From Triticum aestivum (lineage: Eukaryota; Streptophyta; Magnoliopsida; Poales; Poaceae), in assembly GCF_018294505.1 (NCBI RefSeq), contig NC_057800.1, forward strand, positions 159,008,323 through 159,072,322: a stretch of DNA of 64,000 nt, written 5' to 3'. The notes beneath the pieces are model-generated. The model was not told the DNA's origin, did no database searches, and saw nothing but the letters and a program-made list of their open reading frames with translations. The stretch's first letter is position 1. Each line of letters opens with the position of its first letter. Positions 11,302-21,048 of this stretch are shown in pieces. The translations under genes and the position numbers were made by a program.

Positions 11302-12045
11302 CTAGAAATATTCTTCGGTTGCAGACTCCATGATATCTTCTCCGGCTTCATCAACATAGTCATCATCCCTATCATCTGGATCCGAGTCGGTGTCGTCGAT
11401 GATGATGTAGTCTTCCGGGCGAATCTCCTTGTGTTCTTCGTCTTCATCTACTGGTGTAGGGCCTCCCATGAATATTCCGATCTTCTTTATCAGATTGTCA
11501 TTCTTCTCCACTAATACTTCTATTTCCTCTTCATAATCTTCACGTGTAGTTTTGAGTTCTTCCTCCAGTTCCTTGATTCTTGTCCTTGCCTTCGTCAGGT
11601 CTATCATGTCGGTGCACATCTGGTTCTCCTGACGTCGAATGTGCTGGTTTAATTCCTTGATAAAAGCTGCAATTGATCTATCCTTTTTGGTGCTGATCAT
11701 CTCCCAGTGCTCATCTCGGCGCCCATAAATCTGGTAGATAGTATCCTTGAGATCATTGCGGTAGACTTCTCCAATGCGTCCCATGGCGATGTGAGCTGCC
11801 ATGCTCTTTCCTAGACTCCAAGTTGGTGCATCAAAAGAAAACTCTATGGGCTCAGTGACTGGCATGAACGTCCTTCCTGGAACTTGAACTTGAATCATCC
11901 AGCGCTCTTCTTCAGGTAAAGTGGCGTTGTAGGTTCCGGTGAAGCTAGGTACTCCTATGTTCAGGTATCTAGTGACTTCCTTCAAGTGACGTCCAAAGGG
12001 TGTATCTTCTTCCGGTTGCGTGAACTTGTTCCTTGCATCCGCCAT
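11302..12045 (-). CDS. Accessory protein of H, intact 247 aa, function unknown
   Basis: Uninterrupted frame from MADARNKFTQ to SATEEYF. Residues 1-110 are a probable globular part (motifs FGRHLKEVTRYLN, FSFDAPTWSLGKSMAAHI). Residues about 131-190 are a Glu/Lys/Leu-rich coiled coil. Residues 200-245 are Asp/Glu-rich (IIIDDTDSDPDD). No signal peptide, membrane segment, zinc finger or catalytic motif is seen. It lies between the PBS and gag, in sense. It is the only unbroken gene of H, and the E copy differs by one stop. Multimerisation or binding to a basic partner is conceivable but is inference. Confidence 0.85.
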   Translation of the reverse strand: MADARNKFTQPEEDTPFGRHLKEVTRYLNIGVPSFTGTYNATLPEEERWMIQVQVPGRTFMPVTEPIEFSFDAPTWSLGKSMAAHIAMGRIGEVYRNDLKDTIYQIYGRRDEHWEMISTKKDRSIAAFIKELNQHIRRQENQMCTDMIDLTKARTRIKELEEELKTTREDYEEEIEVLVEKNDNLIKKIGIFMGGPTPVDEDEEHKEIRPEDYIIIDDTDSDPDDRDDDYVDEAGEDIMESATEEYF

Positions 12046-12139
12046 CCTAAAGAGTAGAAAAGATGAGAGGTCAGAAGAGAAGAGAGTGAGTAGTGATCTA
12101 GGTCTTTAGCTTAGTGGTCGTGTCCTACAGTCAGTGTGT

Positions 12140-12151
12140 GCTCTAATACCA
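12140..12151 (-). promoter_or_regulatory. Primer binding site of H
   Basis: On the minus strand TGGTATTAGAGC lies four bases after the 5' LTR end. It is the initiator tRNA-Met type with one change from the E site. Confidence 0.85.
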
Positions 12152-12155
12152 TCTT

Positions 12156-14639
12156 TGTAGCGACCAGACCTCAAACGGAAGGCTTGGAAGATAAGCGAGT
12201 CCATCAACTCCAACGACATCCCTGAGTATAAAACCACGACCTAAAGGCACCTTAATCGTCATCTGAAAAGTCTGCAACATTATTGTTGCAGCCCAAAACG
12301 GGTCAGCACATGGAATGTGCTGGCAATGTAACACATAGAGAGTAATGGAATGAAATAGTCTATACCATATGCATATATGGCTGGTGGAAAGCTCTATGTT
12401 TACAGTTTTGCGTAAAGCCAATTTTTCCCTACTGCAAAGGAATATATTTTATTTAACTATCATGGTAGTTGTTAAACATTGAGAATGGTTGACAGCATTC
12501 TCAATCCCAATTAAGCATCATCATTAATCAAAACCCGACAAAATTAATTTTAGAGTAACATGTTGAGATTCACATGATAATCCAGGTACTAGATACTCAA
12601 GATGTCCATAACCGGGGACACGGCTAACCATGATTAGTTTATACACTCTGCAGAGGTTTGCGCACTTTTCCCCACAAGACTCGATCGCCTCCGTTTGGTT
12701 TCTCGCACTACATGGTGTTTGAGAAACGGATGACCGAGACATAGTCTTTCAGAAGCGCTAGCACCTTACGATGGATAGACCGTTACACCTACTTTCCCCT
12801 ACATCTTCTAGTCTACCCTGTAAGAGTTCGCACGACTTAATCAACTATGCTAGAGCCCATAATAGCTTATGGCTGCACACGGAAGTTTCTAGTATGAAAA
12901 ATCTCATGATCCCTTTGGGCCTGGGTGGCGGTCCAAAAGAAAACAGGCAAATCCTGAAATACCTAGGTACCTCAATCCACCCACATGTGTGTTTAAGTTG
13001 CCACCTTAGATAAACCATTAATTAACAAACACACATCTGTCATGGATATCACTCACCCAATCCACGTCTACTAGCATAGCATAGCAATAGTAAGCAAACG
13101 TAGAAGTAACTCCCAGAGGTTTGAAAAATAAATAGGTAATAGGTACTACCTCAACTACTTCCCAAACCCATAATTTAATTAGATCCTAATCATGCAATGT
13201 TTGAGGATTGATCTAATGCAATAAAACTGGGTAGTAAGAGGTATGATCAAAGTGTTACTTGCCTTGCTGATGATCCGTGAAACCTAGAGATTTGAAGTAA
13301 CAGGCGGTGCACTCCGGGTATTCTATGGCAGACAAACAAACAAGCATACAATAAGTACTCAACTAATGCACAGGTAAAACTCAAATAAGAGATCTAACCA
13401 GAAGGTTCAACTCAAGAACTCCGTTTTGCAAAAAAAATCAAATCAAACGAAGCAACGAAAGTCAAACGGCGAAAGAAAACAAACTTCGTTCTACTAATAT
13501 GGATCTAAGTCAATTTTTACACAAGCAAAAACTTGTTTGAGTTGGTTAAACGGATAGAGGGTTTCGAGACGAAACTCCAGGCGCTTGAATCGCCTGATTC
13601 CGATAAACGAGCGAAAAGTTATACTAAAACGAAAATCGGATCAGAAATCGCGATCAGAAAAATCGCGGATTTAATCCAAGAAAAGAAAAAAAACGATGAA
13701 CGTTCGCTAGAATGAACGAACGAACGAACGAACGCTCGCTATTTAAATAAATCGGAAAAACGGATCTATTTAAAAAATGAAACTAAAAAAACGAACAAAA
13801 CCGTCGGAAAAACCAAACGGTTTTTCGGGAAAAACCGGCGACTAAAAAAACTACCTCCGGCAACTCCGATGACGGATCCGGCGGGTGGCGGCGGTCGGCG
13901 GCGGCGCGGGGCGGCGGGGGCGGCGGTCGGCGGCGGCGCGGGGCAGTGGCGTGGCGGTCGGCGGCGGCGCTAGGGCGGCGGCGAAGGCGGCGGCGGCGGC
14001 GCTAGGGCGGCGGCGAAGGCGGCGGCGGCGGCGCTAGGGCGGCGGGGCTGGGGCGCTAGGGTTTGGGAGGTCCCGGGCTGGGCTCCCCGGCTTATAAAGC
14101 CTGGACGGGCCTAGTGTCCGGGTCGGACACGGCCCGTAGATCGGTTGCGTTTTTTCTAAATAATTCACGCAGAAAAAGAAATAAAAGAAATACTAAACGG
14201 ACTCAAAAAATCCCGAAATAAATTTTCCCCGGCTTCTAAAATCAAGCCGCACAAGATGAACATTTATTTGGGGCCTAAATGCAATTTTGAAAGACGCACA
14301 TTTTTCCAAAATTCAAATAAAATAACATAAAACTCCGAAATAAAATCTTATTTGATTTTATTATTAAATCCTCAATATTTCTTTATTTTGGGAAAGCTAT
14401 TTTATTCCCTCTCTCATATTTTTGTAATAGAAATAATTGATGATAAAATAATTAAAATCAAATGATCCTATTCTCAAAATTTGAGAAAACTCAAATATGA
14501 AAATAACAAAATCCCCAACTCTCTCCGTGGGTCCTTGAGTTGCGTAGAATTTCTAGGATCAAACCAAAAGCAAATAAAGTATGATATGCAATGATGATCT
14601 AGTGTATAACATTCCAAATTAAAAATTTGGGATGTTATA
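12156..14639 (-). repeat. 5' LTR of H
   Basis: Minus-strand LTR of about 2.48 kb, shorter than E's 2.64 kb mainly because roughly 180 bases are missing near 12175, where CCTCAAAC joins GGAAGGCTT. It carries a TATA-like GCTTTATAAG (14100-14091) and a GC-rich block with a 32-bp tandem repeat just downstream of it. The terminus reads TATAACATCC rather than TGTAACATCC. Confidence 0.92.
13967..14038 (-). repeat. 32-bp CpG-rich tandem repeat in the H 5' LTR
   Basis: GCGCTAGGG starts at 13967, 13999 and 14031, an exact 32-base period, within a 170-base GGC-rich tract. The E 3' LTR has a different expansion at the equivalent place (15880-16090), so this block is hypervariable between copies. Confidence 0.85.
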
Positions 14640-14644
14640 GTGCG
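14640..14644. repeat. Target site duplication of H, right copy (GTGCG)
   Basis: Partner of GTACG at 6959-6963, with one mismatch. E coding sequence resumes at 14645 in the same reading frame as before the insertion. Confidence 0.8.
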
Positions 14645-15283
14645 GAAGGAGGTGCAGGACCCCATTGTCCTGGGATGAAGTTGGAGACCGCCAGTTGTTT
14701 GGACCAGATTTAATTAAGGAGTCTGAACAGAAGGTGAAATTGATTTGCGATAGGCTCAAGGTAGCCCAGTCCAAGCACAAGAGCTACGCAGATTCTAAAC
14801 GCAAGGAGATAGTTTACGAAGTCGGAGACCGAGTTTATCTTCGAGTATCTCCACTTCGAGGAGTTAAGCGTTTTGGAGTTAAGGGAAAGTTAGCGCCACG
14901 TTTTGTAGGACCATACAAGGTTTTGGAGCGTATGGGAGAAGTAGCCTACAAGTTGGAATTTCCCGAAGGATTGTCAGGAGTTCACGACGTATTCCACGTT
15001 TCCCAGTTGAATAAGTGCCACGCAGAGATGGTTATATATCGCTGAGAGATACAGTGCTGCTAGAAGCGATTCAGTTGGACAGTGATTTGACCTATGAGGA
15101 GAAACCAGTTAAGATTCTTGAGTATGCCAGCCGAGTCACCTGCAGCAAGGTTATCAAGTTTTGCAAAGTTCAGTGGAGCCACCACACCAAGGATGAAGTC
15201 ACCTGAGAGCGAGAGGAAGAACTGCTAAAGGACCACCCTCACCTATTTTCTAGCCAACCCGAATCTCGAGGGAGAGATTCATC
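14645..15283 (+). pseudogene. integrase C-terminus and chromodomain of E
   Basis: Continuation of the integrase cut at 6963. It encodes SWDEVGDRQLFGPDLI, the GPF/Y-type module (VYLRVSPLRGVKRFG, LAPRFVGPYKVL, GVHDVFHVSQL) and, after a frameshift near 15030-15045, a chromodomain (YEEKPVKILEYASRV, FCKVQWSHHTKDEVT). A TGA at 15204-15206 replaces the usual Trp; the rest (EREEELLKDHPHLF) follows to about 15283. Chromodomains of this type steer integration towards marked chromatin. Confidence 0.9.
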
Positions 15284-15284
15284 T

Positions 15285-15299
15285 TAAGGGGGGTAGGTT
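15285..15299 (+). promoter_or_regulatory. Polypurine tract of E
   Basis: TAAGGGGGGTAGGTT lies directly before the 3' LTR start TGTAACATCC. It is the expected plus-strand priming site. Confidence 0.8.
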
Positions 15300-17939
15300 T
15301 GTAACATCCCAAATTTTCAATTTGGAATGTTATACATTAGATCATCACTGCATATCATATTTTATTTTGCTTTTGGTTGATCCTAGAAATTCTTTGCAAC
15401 TCAAGGACCCTCGGAGAGAGTTAAGGATTTCGTTATTTTCATATTTGAGTTTTCTCAAATTTTCAAAATAGGATCACTTGATTTTATTTATTTTATCTTT
15501 AATTATTTCTATTATAAAAATATGAGAGAGGGAATAAAATGACTTTCCCAAAATAAAGAAATATTGAGGATTTAATAATAAAATCAAATAAGATTTTATT
15601 TTGGAGTTATTTGCTATTTTATTTGAATTTAGGAAAAATGCGTGTTTTTCAAAATTGTATTTAGGCCCCAAATAAATGTTCGTCCTGTTCGGCTTGATTT
15701 TAGAAGTCGGGGAAAATTTATTTCGGGATTTTTGGAGATTGTTTAGTATTTCTTTTATTTGTTTTTCTGCGCGTAATTATTAAAAAACGCGCAACCAACT
15801 TAGAGCCGGTTTCGGCCAGGACTCTTCGGGCCGGCCCTTATAAGGAGCCGACCCCGAGCCTAACCCTAACCCTAGTCGCCCTAAGCCGCCGCCGCCACCG
15901 CCCCGCGCCGCCGCCGCCGGAAGCCGCCGCTGACGCCGCGTGCCCATGCCGCCGCCGCCCCACCGCCCCGCGCCGCCGCCGCCGGACGCCGCCGCCCCAC
16001 CGCCCCATGCCGCCGCCGCCCCACGCCACGCCGCCGCACGCCGGAGTCGCCGCCGCCCCGCTACCGGACCCCGCCGCCTCGCCGGAGGTTGAACCCGCCG
16101 CCGCCGTCGGTTGTCCCTAGAAAACCGTTCGGTTTTTCGTTTGGTTTTTTTAGATTCGTTTTTTTATTTAGATCAGTTTATTTTTTGGTTTAGTTTATTT
16201 AGCGAGCATTCGCTCGTTCGTTCGTTTTAACAAACACGTTCACCGTTTAGTTACAGAAAACGAACGTTCGTTCGTTAATCTGTTCGTCGGTTTTTTTCTC
16301 GGATTTTCCACGATTATTTCTGATCGCGATTTCAGATCCGATTTTCGTTCTAGTATAACTTTTCGCTCGTTTATCGGAATCAGGCGATTCAAGCGCCTCG
16401 AGTTTCGTCTCGAAACCCTCTTTTTGTTTAACCAACTCAAACAAGTTTTTGCTTCTGTAAAATTTGACCTAGATCCAGATTAGTAAACGAAGCTTGTTTC
16501 TTTTGCCGTTTGACTGTCGTTGCTTCGTTCGTTTTGATTCTTTTTGCAAACCGGAGTTCTTAAGTTGCACTTTCTGGTTAGATTTCTTATTTGAGTTTTA
16601 CCTGTGCATTAGTTGAGTACTTATTGTATGCTTGTTTGTTTGCGTTAGAGTACCCGGAGTGCGCCGCTTACAACTTTGAATCTATAGGTTTCGCGGATTA
16701 TCAGCAAGGCAAGTAACACTTTGATCATACCTCCTACTACCCAGTTTTTATTGCATTAGACCAATCCTCAAACATTGCATGAATAGGATCTAATTAAATT
16801 GTGGGTTTTGGGAAGTAGATGAGGTAGTACCTATTACCTGTTTTATTATCAAACCTTTGGGAGTTACTTTTACGCATTGCTTATATTGCCATGCTATGCT
16901 AGTAGACGTGGATTGGGTGAGTGTATCCATGACAGATGTGAGATTGTTAAATTAATGGTTTATCTAAGGTGGCAACTTAAACACACATCTGGGTGGATTG
17001 AGGCACCTGGGTATTCCAGCGATTGCCTGTTTTTCTTTATTGACCGCCACCCAGGCTCAAAGGGATCATGAGATTATTCATACTAGAAACTTCCGTGTGC
17101 AGCCACAAGCTACTATGGGCTCTAGCATAGTTGACTAAGTCGTGCGAACTCTTATAGTGGTAGACTAGCAGATGTAGGGGATGTAGCTTGGTACGGTCTA
17201 CCCGTTCGTAAGGTGCTAGTGCTTCTGAAAGACTATGTCTCAGTCATCCGTTTCTCAAACATCATGTAGTGTGAGAATCCCAACGGAGGAGATTGAGTCT
17301 TGTGGGGAAAAGTGCGCAAACCTCTGCAGAGTGTATAAACTAATCATGGTTAGCCGTGTCCCCGGTTATGGACAACTTGAGTATCTAGTACTTGGATTAT
17401 CATGGACAACTTGGGTTTTAATGATGATGCTTAATTGGGATTGAGAGGGTGTCTACACTCTCAATGTTAGTTAAATAAAATTTATTCCTTTGCAGTAGGG
17501 AAAAATTGGCTTTACGCAAAACTATAACCATAGAGCTTTCCACCAGCCAAATATGCATGTAGTATAGCCTTAATCTTTCATTACTCTCTATGTGTTACAT
17601 TGCTAGCATATTCCATGTGCTGACCCATTTTCGGGCTATAACATTCATGTTGCAGACTTTTCAGACGATGAGTAAGGTGCCTTTAGGTCGTGGTTCTATA
17701 CTCAGTGATGTCGTTGGAGTTGATGGACTCACTTATCTTCCAAGCCTTCCGCTGTTATTGTTATTAGATGGCCTTAAGCCATATTTATTGTAATAAGTTC
17801 TCTTTTGAGACATTCGATGTAATAAGTGTGTGATTGCCACTCTGTTATAAATCCTTCAAGTACTGTGCGTGTCAGCATTACCGATCCAGGAATGACACTG
17901 ATGCACTGAGATCATACTGGTTGAGGTCTGGTCGCTACA
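15300..17939 (+). repeat. 3' LTR of E
   Basis: A complete 2.64-kb LTR, TGTAACATCCC to GTCGCTACA. TATA-like CCTTATAAGG at 15835-15844. A tract rich in CCG units at about 15880-16090 is longer than in the 5' LTR and contains two near copies of a unit starting CACCGCCCCGCG. It matches the 5' LTR more closely than H or S (shared changes in the short LTR frame), as expected of a pair. Confidence 0.93.
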
Positions 17940-17944
17940 CTCGT

Positions 17945-19110
17945 AGTAGCGCCTGTGTATTTGATACTGGTTCTGTTGCTCATAGTTGCAACTCGAAATA
18001 GGGGCTACAGATTAAAGGAAGATTGGCTAAGGACGAGGTGACGATGCGCGTCGGGAATGGTTCCATGGTCGATGTGATCGCCCTCGGCACGCTACCTCTA
18101 TATCTACCTCCGAGATTAGTTTTAGACCTGAATAATTGTTATTTGGTGCCAGCGTTGAGCATGAACATTATATATGGATATTGTTTGATGCGAGACGATT
18201 ATTCAATTAAATCATAGAATAATGGTTGTTCTATTTATATGCGTAATGTCTTTTATGGTCATGCACCCTTGAAGAGTGGTCAATTTTTGTTGAATCTCGA
18301 TCAAGGTGATACACATATTCATAACATTGATGCCAAAAGATGCAAAGTTGATAAATGGTAGTGCAACATATTTGTGGCACTTCCGTTTAGGTCATATTGG
18401 TGTAAAGCGCATGAAGAAACTCCATGCGGATGGACTGTTGGAATCACTTGATTATGAATCATTTGATGCTTGTGAACCATGCTTCATGGGCAAGATGACT
18501 AAGACTCCATTCTCCGGAACAATGGAGTGAGCCACTGACTTATTGGAAATAATACATACCGATGTATGCGGTCCGATGAGTGTTGAGCCTCGCGGCGGGT
18601 ATCGTTATTTTCTGACCTTCATAGATGATTTGAGCAGATATGGGTATATCTACTTAATGAAACACAAGTCCGAAACATTTGAAAAGTCATCGTAACAAGA
18701 AAATAAAGTTTCTACGATCTGATCACGGAGGCAAATATTTGAGTTATGAGTTTCCTCTTCATTTAAAACAATGTGGAGTAGTTTCACAACTCACGCCACC
18801 TAGAACGCCCCAGCGTAATCGTGTGTCCGCACGTCGTAACCGTACTTTATTATATATGGTGCGATCTATGATGTCTCTTACCGATTTACCACTATTGTTT
18901 TGGGGTTATGCGTTAGAGACAGATGCATTCACGTTAAATAGGGCACCATCTAAATCTATTGAGACGACACCGCTTAAACTATGGTTTGGCAAAAAACCTA
19001 AGTTGTCGTTTCTTAAAGTTTGGGGTTGCAATGCTTATGTGAATAAGCTTCAGCTTGATAAGCTCGAACCCAAATCAGATAAGTGTGTCTTCATAGGATA
19101 CCCAAAATAA
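17945..19110 (+). pseudogene. protease to integrase of F, degenerate
   Basis: Starts within protease (VFDTGSVAH-like, 17957 on). The GAG-pre-integrase segment has LWHFRLGHIGVKRMKKLH and CEPCFMGKMTKTPFS (18360-18530). The integrase core follows (FLRSDHGGKYL near 18705). A stop at 18528-18530 and a small deletion near 18680 disrupt the frame. The catalytic Glu of the integrase block is changed: SARRNRT where G has SERRNRT. It is inactive. Confidence 0.88.
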
Positions 19111-20961
19111 ACTGTTGGGTACACCTTCTATCACAGATCCGAAGGCAAGATATTTTTTGCTAATAATGGATCCTTCCTAGAGAAGGAGTTTCTCTCGAAA
19201 GAAGTGAGTGGGAGGAAAGTAGAACTTGATGAGGTAATTGTACCTTCTCTCGAATTGGAAAGTAGCTCATCACAGAAAACCGTTCCCGTGATGCTTACAC
19301 CAACTAGTGAGGAAGTTAATGATGATGATCATGAAACTTCAGATCAAGTTACTACCGAACCTCGTAGGTCAACCAGAGTATGTTCCGTACGAGAGTGGTA
19401 TGGTAATCCTGTTCTGGAAGTCATGTTACTAGACCATGACGAACCTACGAACTATAAGGAAGCGATGATGAGCCCAGATTCCATGAAATGGCTTGAGGCC
19501 ATGAAATCTGAGATGGGATCCATGTATGAGAACAAAGTGTGGACTTTGGTTGACTTGCCCTATGATCGGCAAGCCATAGAGAATAAATGGATCTTCAAGA
19601 AGAAGACTGACGCTGATGGTAATTTTTCTGTCTACAAAGCTTGACTTGTTGCGAAAGGTTTTTGACAAGTTCAAGGAGTTGACTACGATGAGACCTTCTC
19701 ACCCGTAGCGATGCTTAAGTCTGTCTGAATCATGTTAGCAATTGCCGCATTCTATGATTATGAAATCTGGCAAATGGACATCAAAACTACATTCCTTAAT
19801 GGATTTCTTAAAGAAGATTTGTATATGATGCAACCAGAAGGTTTTGTCGATCCTAAAGGTGCTAACAAAGTGTGTAAGCTCCAGCGATCCATTTATGGAC
19901 TGGTGCAAGCATCTCGGAGTTGCAATATACGCTTTGATGAAGTGATCAAAGCATATGGTTTTATACAGACTTTTGGAGAAGCCTGTATTTACAAGAAAGT
20001 GAGTGGGAGCTCTGAAGCACTTCTAATATTATATGTGGATGACATATTGTTGATTGGAAATGATATAGAATTTCTGGGTAGCATAAAAGGATACTTGAAT
20101 AAGAGTTTTTCAATGAAAGACCTCGGTGAAGCTGCTTATATATTGGACATAAAGATCTATAGAGATAGATCAAGACGCTTAATTGGAATTTCACAAAGCA
20201 CATACCTTGATAAAGTTTTGAAGAAGTTCAAAATGGATCAATCAAAGAAAGGGTTCTTGCTTGTGTTACAAGGTGTGAAGTTGAGTCGGACTCAATGCCC
20301 GACCACTACAGAAGATAGAGAGAAAATGAAAGTCATTCCCTATGCCTTAGCTATTGGTTCTATCATGTATGAAATGTTGTGTACCAGACCTGATGTGTGC
20401 CTTGCTATAAGTCTAGCAGGGAGGTACCAAAGTAATCCAGGAGTGGATCACTGGACAGCGGTCAAGAACATCATGAAGTGCCTGAAAAGGACGAGGGATA
20501 TGTTTCTCGTTTATTGGGGTGACAAAGAGCTCATCATAAATGGTTATGTCGATGCTAGCTTTGACACTGATCCGGATGACTCTAAGTCACAAACTGGATA
20601 CATATTTATATTGAATGGTGGAGCTTTCAGTTGGTGCAGTTCTAAGCAAAGCGTCATGGCAGGATCTACGTGTGAAGCGGAGTACATAGCTGCTTCGGAA
20701 GAATCGAATGAAGGAGTCTGGATGAACGAGTTCATATCTGATCTAGGTGTAAGACCTAGTGCATCAGGTCCAATGAAAATCTTTTGTGACAATACTACAG
20801 CAATTGCCTTGGCGAAGGAATCCAGATTTCACAAGAGAACCAAACACATCAAGAGATACTTGAACTTCATCGGTGATCAAGTCAAGGAGGGAGACATAGA
20901 GATTTGCAAAATACATATGGTTCTGAATGTGGCAAACCCATTGACTAAGCCTCTTCCATGA
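19111..20961 (+). pseudogene. reverse transcriptase and RNase H of F
   Basis: After an acidic linker (19204-19400), RT begins around WLEAMKSEMGSMYENKVW. Stops near 19643-19664 and 19728 interrupt it. From 19732 a 409-codon frame is open, with WQMDIKTTFLNG, ILYVDDILLIGND (YVDD catalytic motif near 20030), TRPDVCLAISL, and RNase H with GYVDASFDTD, CEAEYIAASE and FCDNTTAIALAKE. It ends LTKPLP at 20961, the usual end of this polyprotein. Much of RT and all RNase H motifs remain readable. Confidence 0.9.
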
Positions 20962-21037
20962 GAAAAACATGATCAGCACCAAGACTCCATGGGTGTTAGA
21001 ATCATTACAATGTATTCTAGATTATTGACTCTAGTGC

Positions 21038-21047
21038 AAGTGGGAGA
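21038..21047 (+). promoter_or_regulatory. Polypurine tract of F
   Basis: AAGTGGGAGA precedes the 3' LTR start TGAAGGAAAT by one base. This is the typical copia context in the BARE1/Angela group. Confidence 0.75.
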
Positions 21048-21048
21048 C

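Larger units (their letters stand above)
6964..14639 (-). mobile_element. Element H: second copy of the E family, inserted in reverse into E's integrase gene
   Basis: Minus-strand order: 5' LTR (14639-12156), PBS, accessory ORF, gag, protease, RT, partial RNase H, then directly a truncated 3' LTR. It is bounded by TGTAGCGACC and by GGGATGTTATA (one base off the family terminus). The remaining RNase H, all of integrase, the chromodomain, the polypurine tract and roughly the first 40 percent of the 3' LTR are gone. It cannot be autonomous. Confidence 0.93.
1..17939 (+). mobile_element. Element E: chromodomain Ty3/gypsy LTR retrotransposon, interrupted by H
   Basis: Order on the + strand: 5' LTR (partly outside the window), initiator-Met PBS, accessory ORF, gag, protease, RT, RNase H, integrase, chromodomain, polypurine tract, 3' LTR. 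This order and the C-terminal chromodomain place it in the chromovirus (Tekay/Del-like) group. Element H interrupts it at 6964-14639. Its right edge is followed by CTCGT (17940-17944), the expected 5-bp target duplication; the left copy is outside the window. It lies inside copia element F, whose protease gene resumes at 17940. Several stops and frameshifts make it inactive as a source of proteins. Confidence 0.93.

Noticed and set aside
13870..14050. GGC-rich tract considered as a CpG island of a host gene
   Set aside because: It is inside the H LTR and equivalent blocks occur in the other LTRs of the family.
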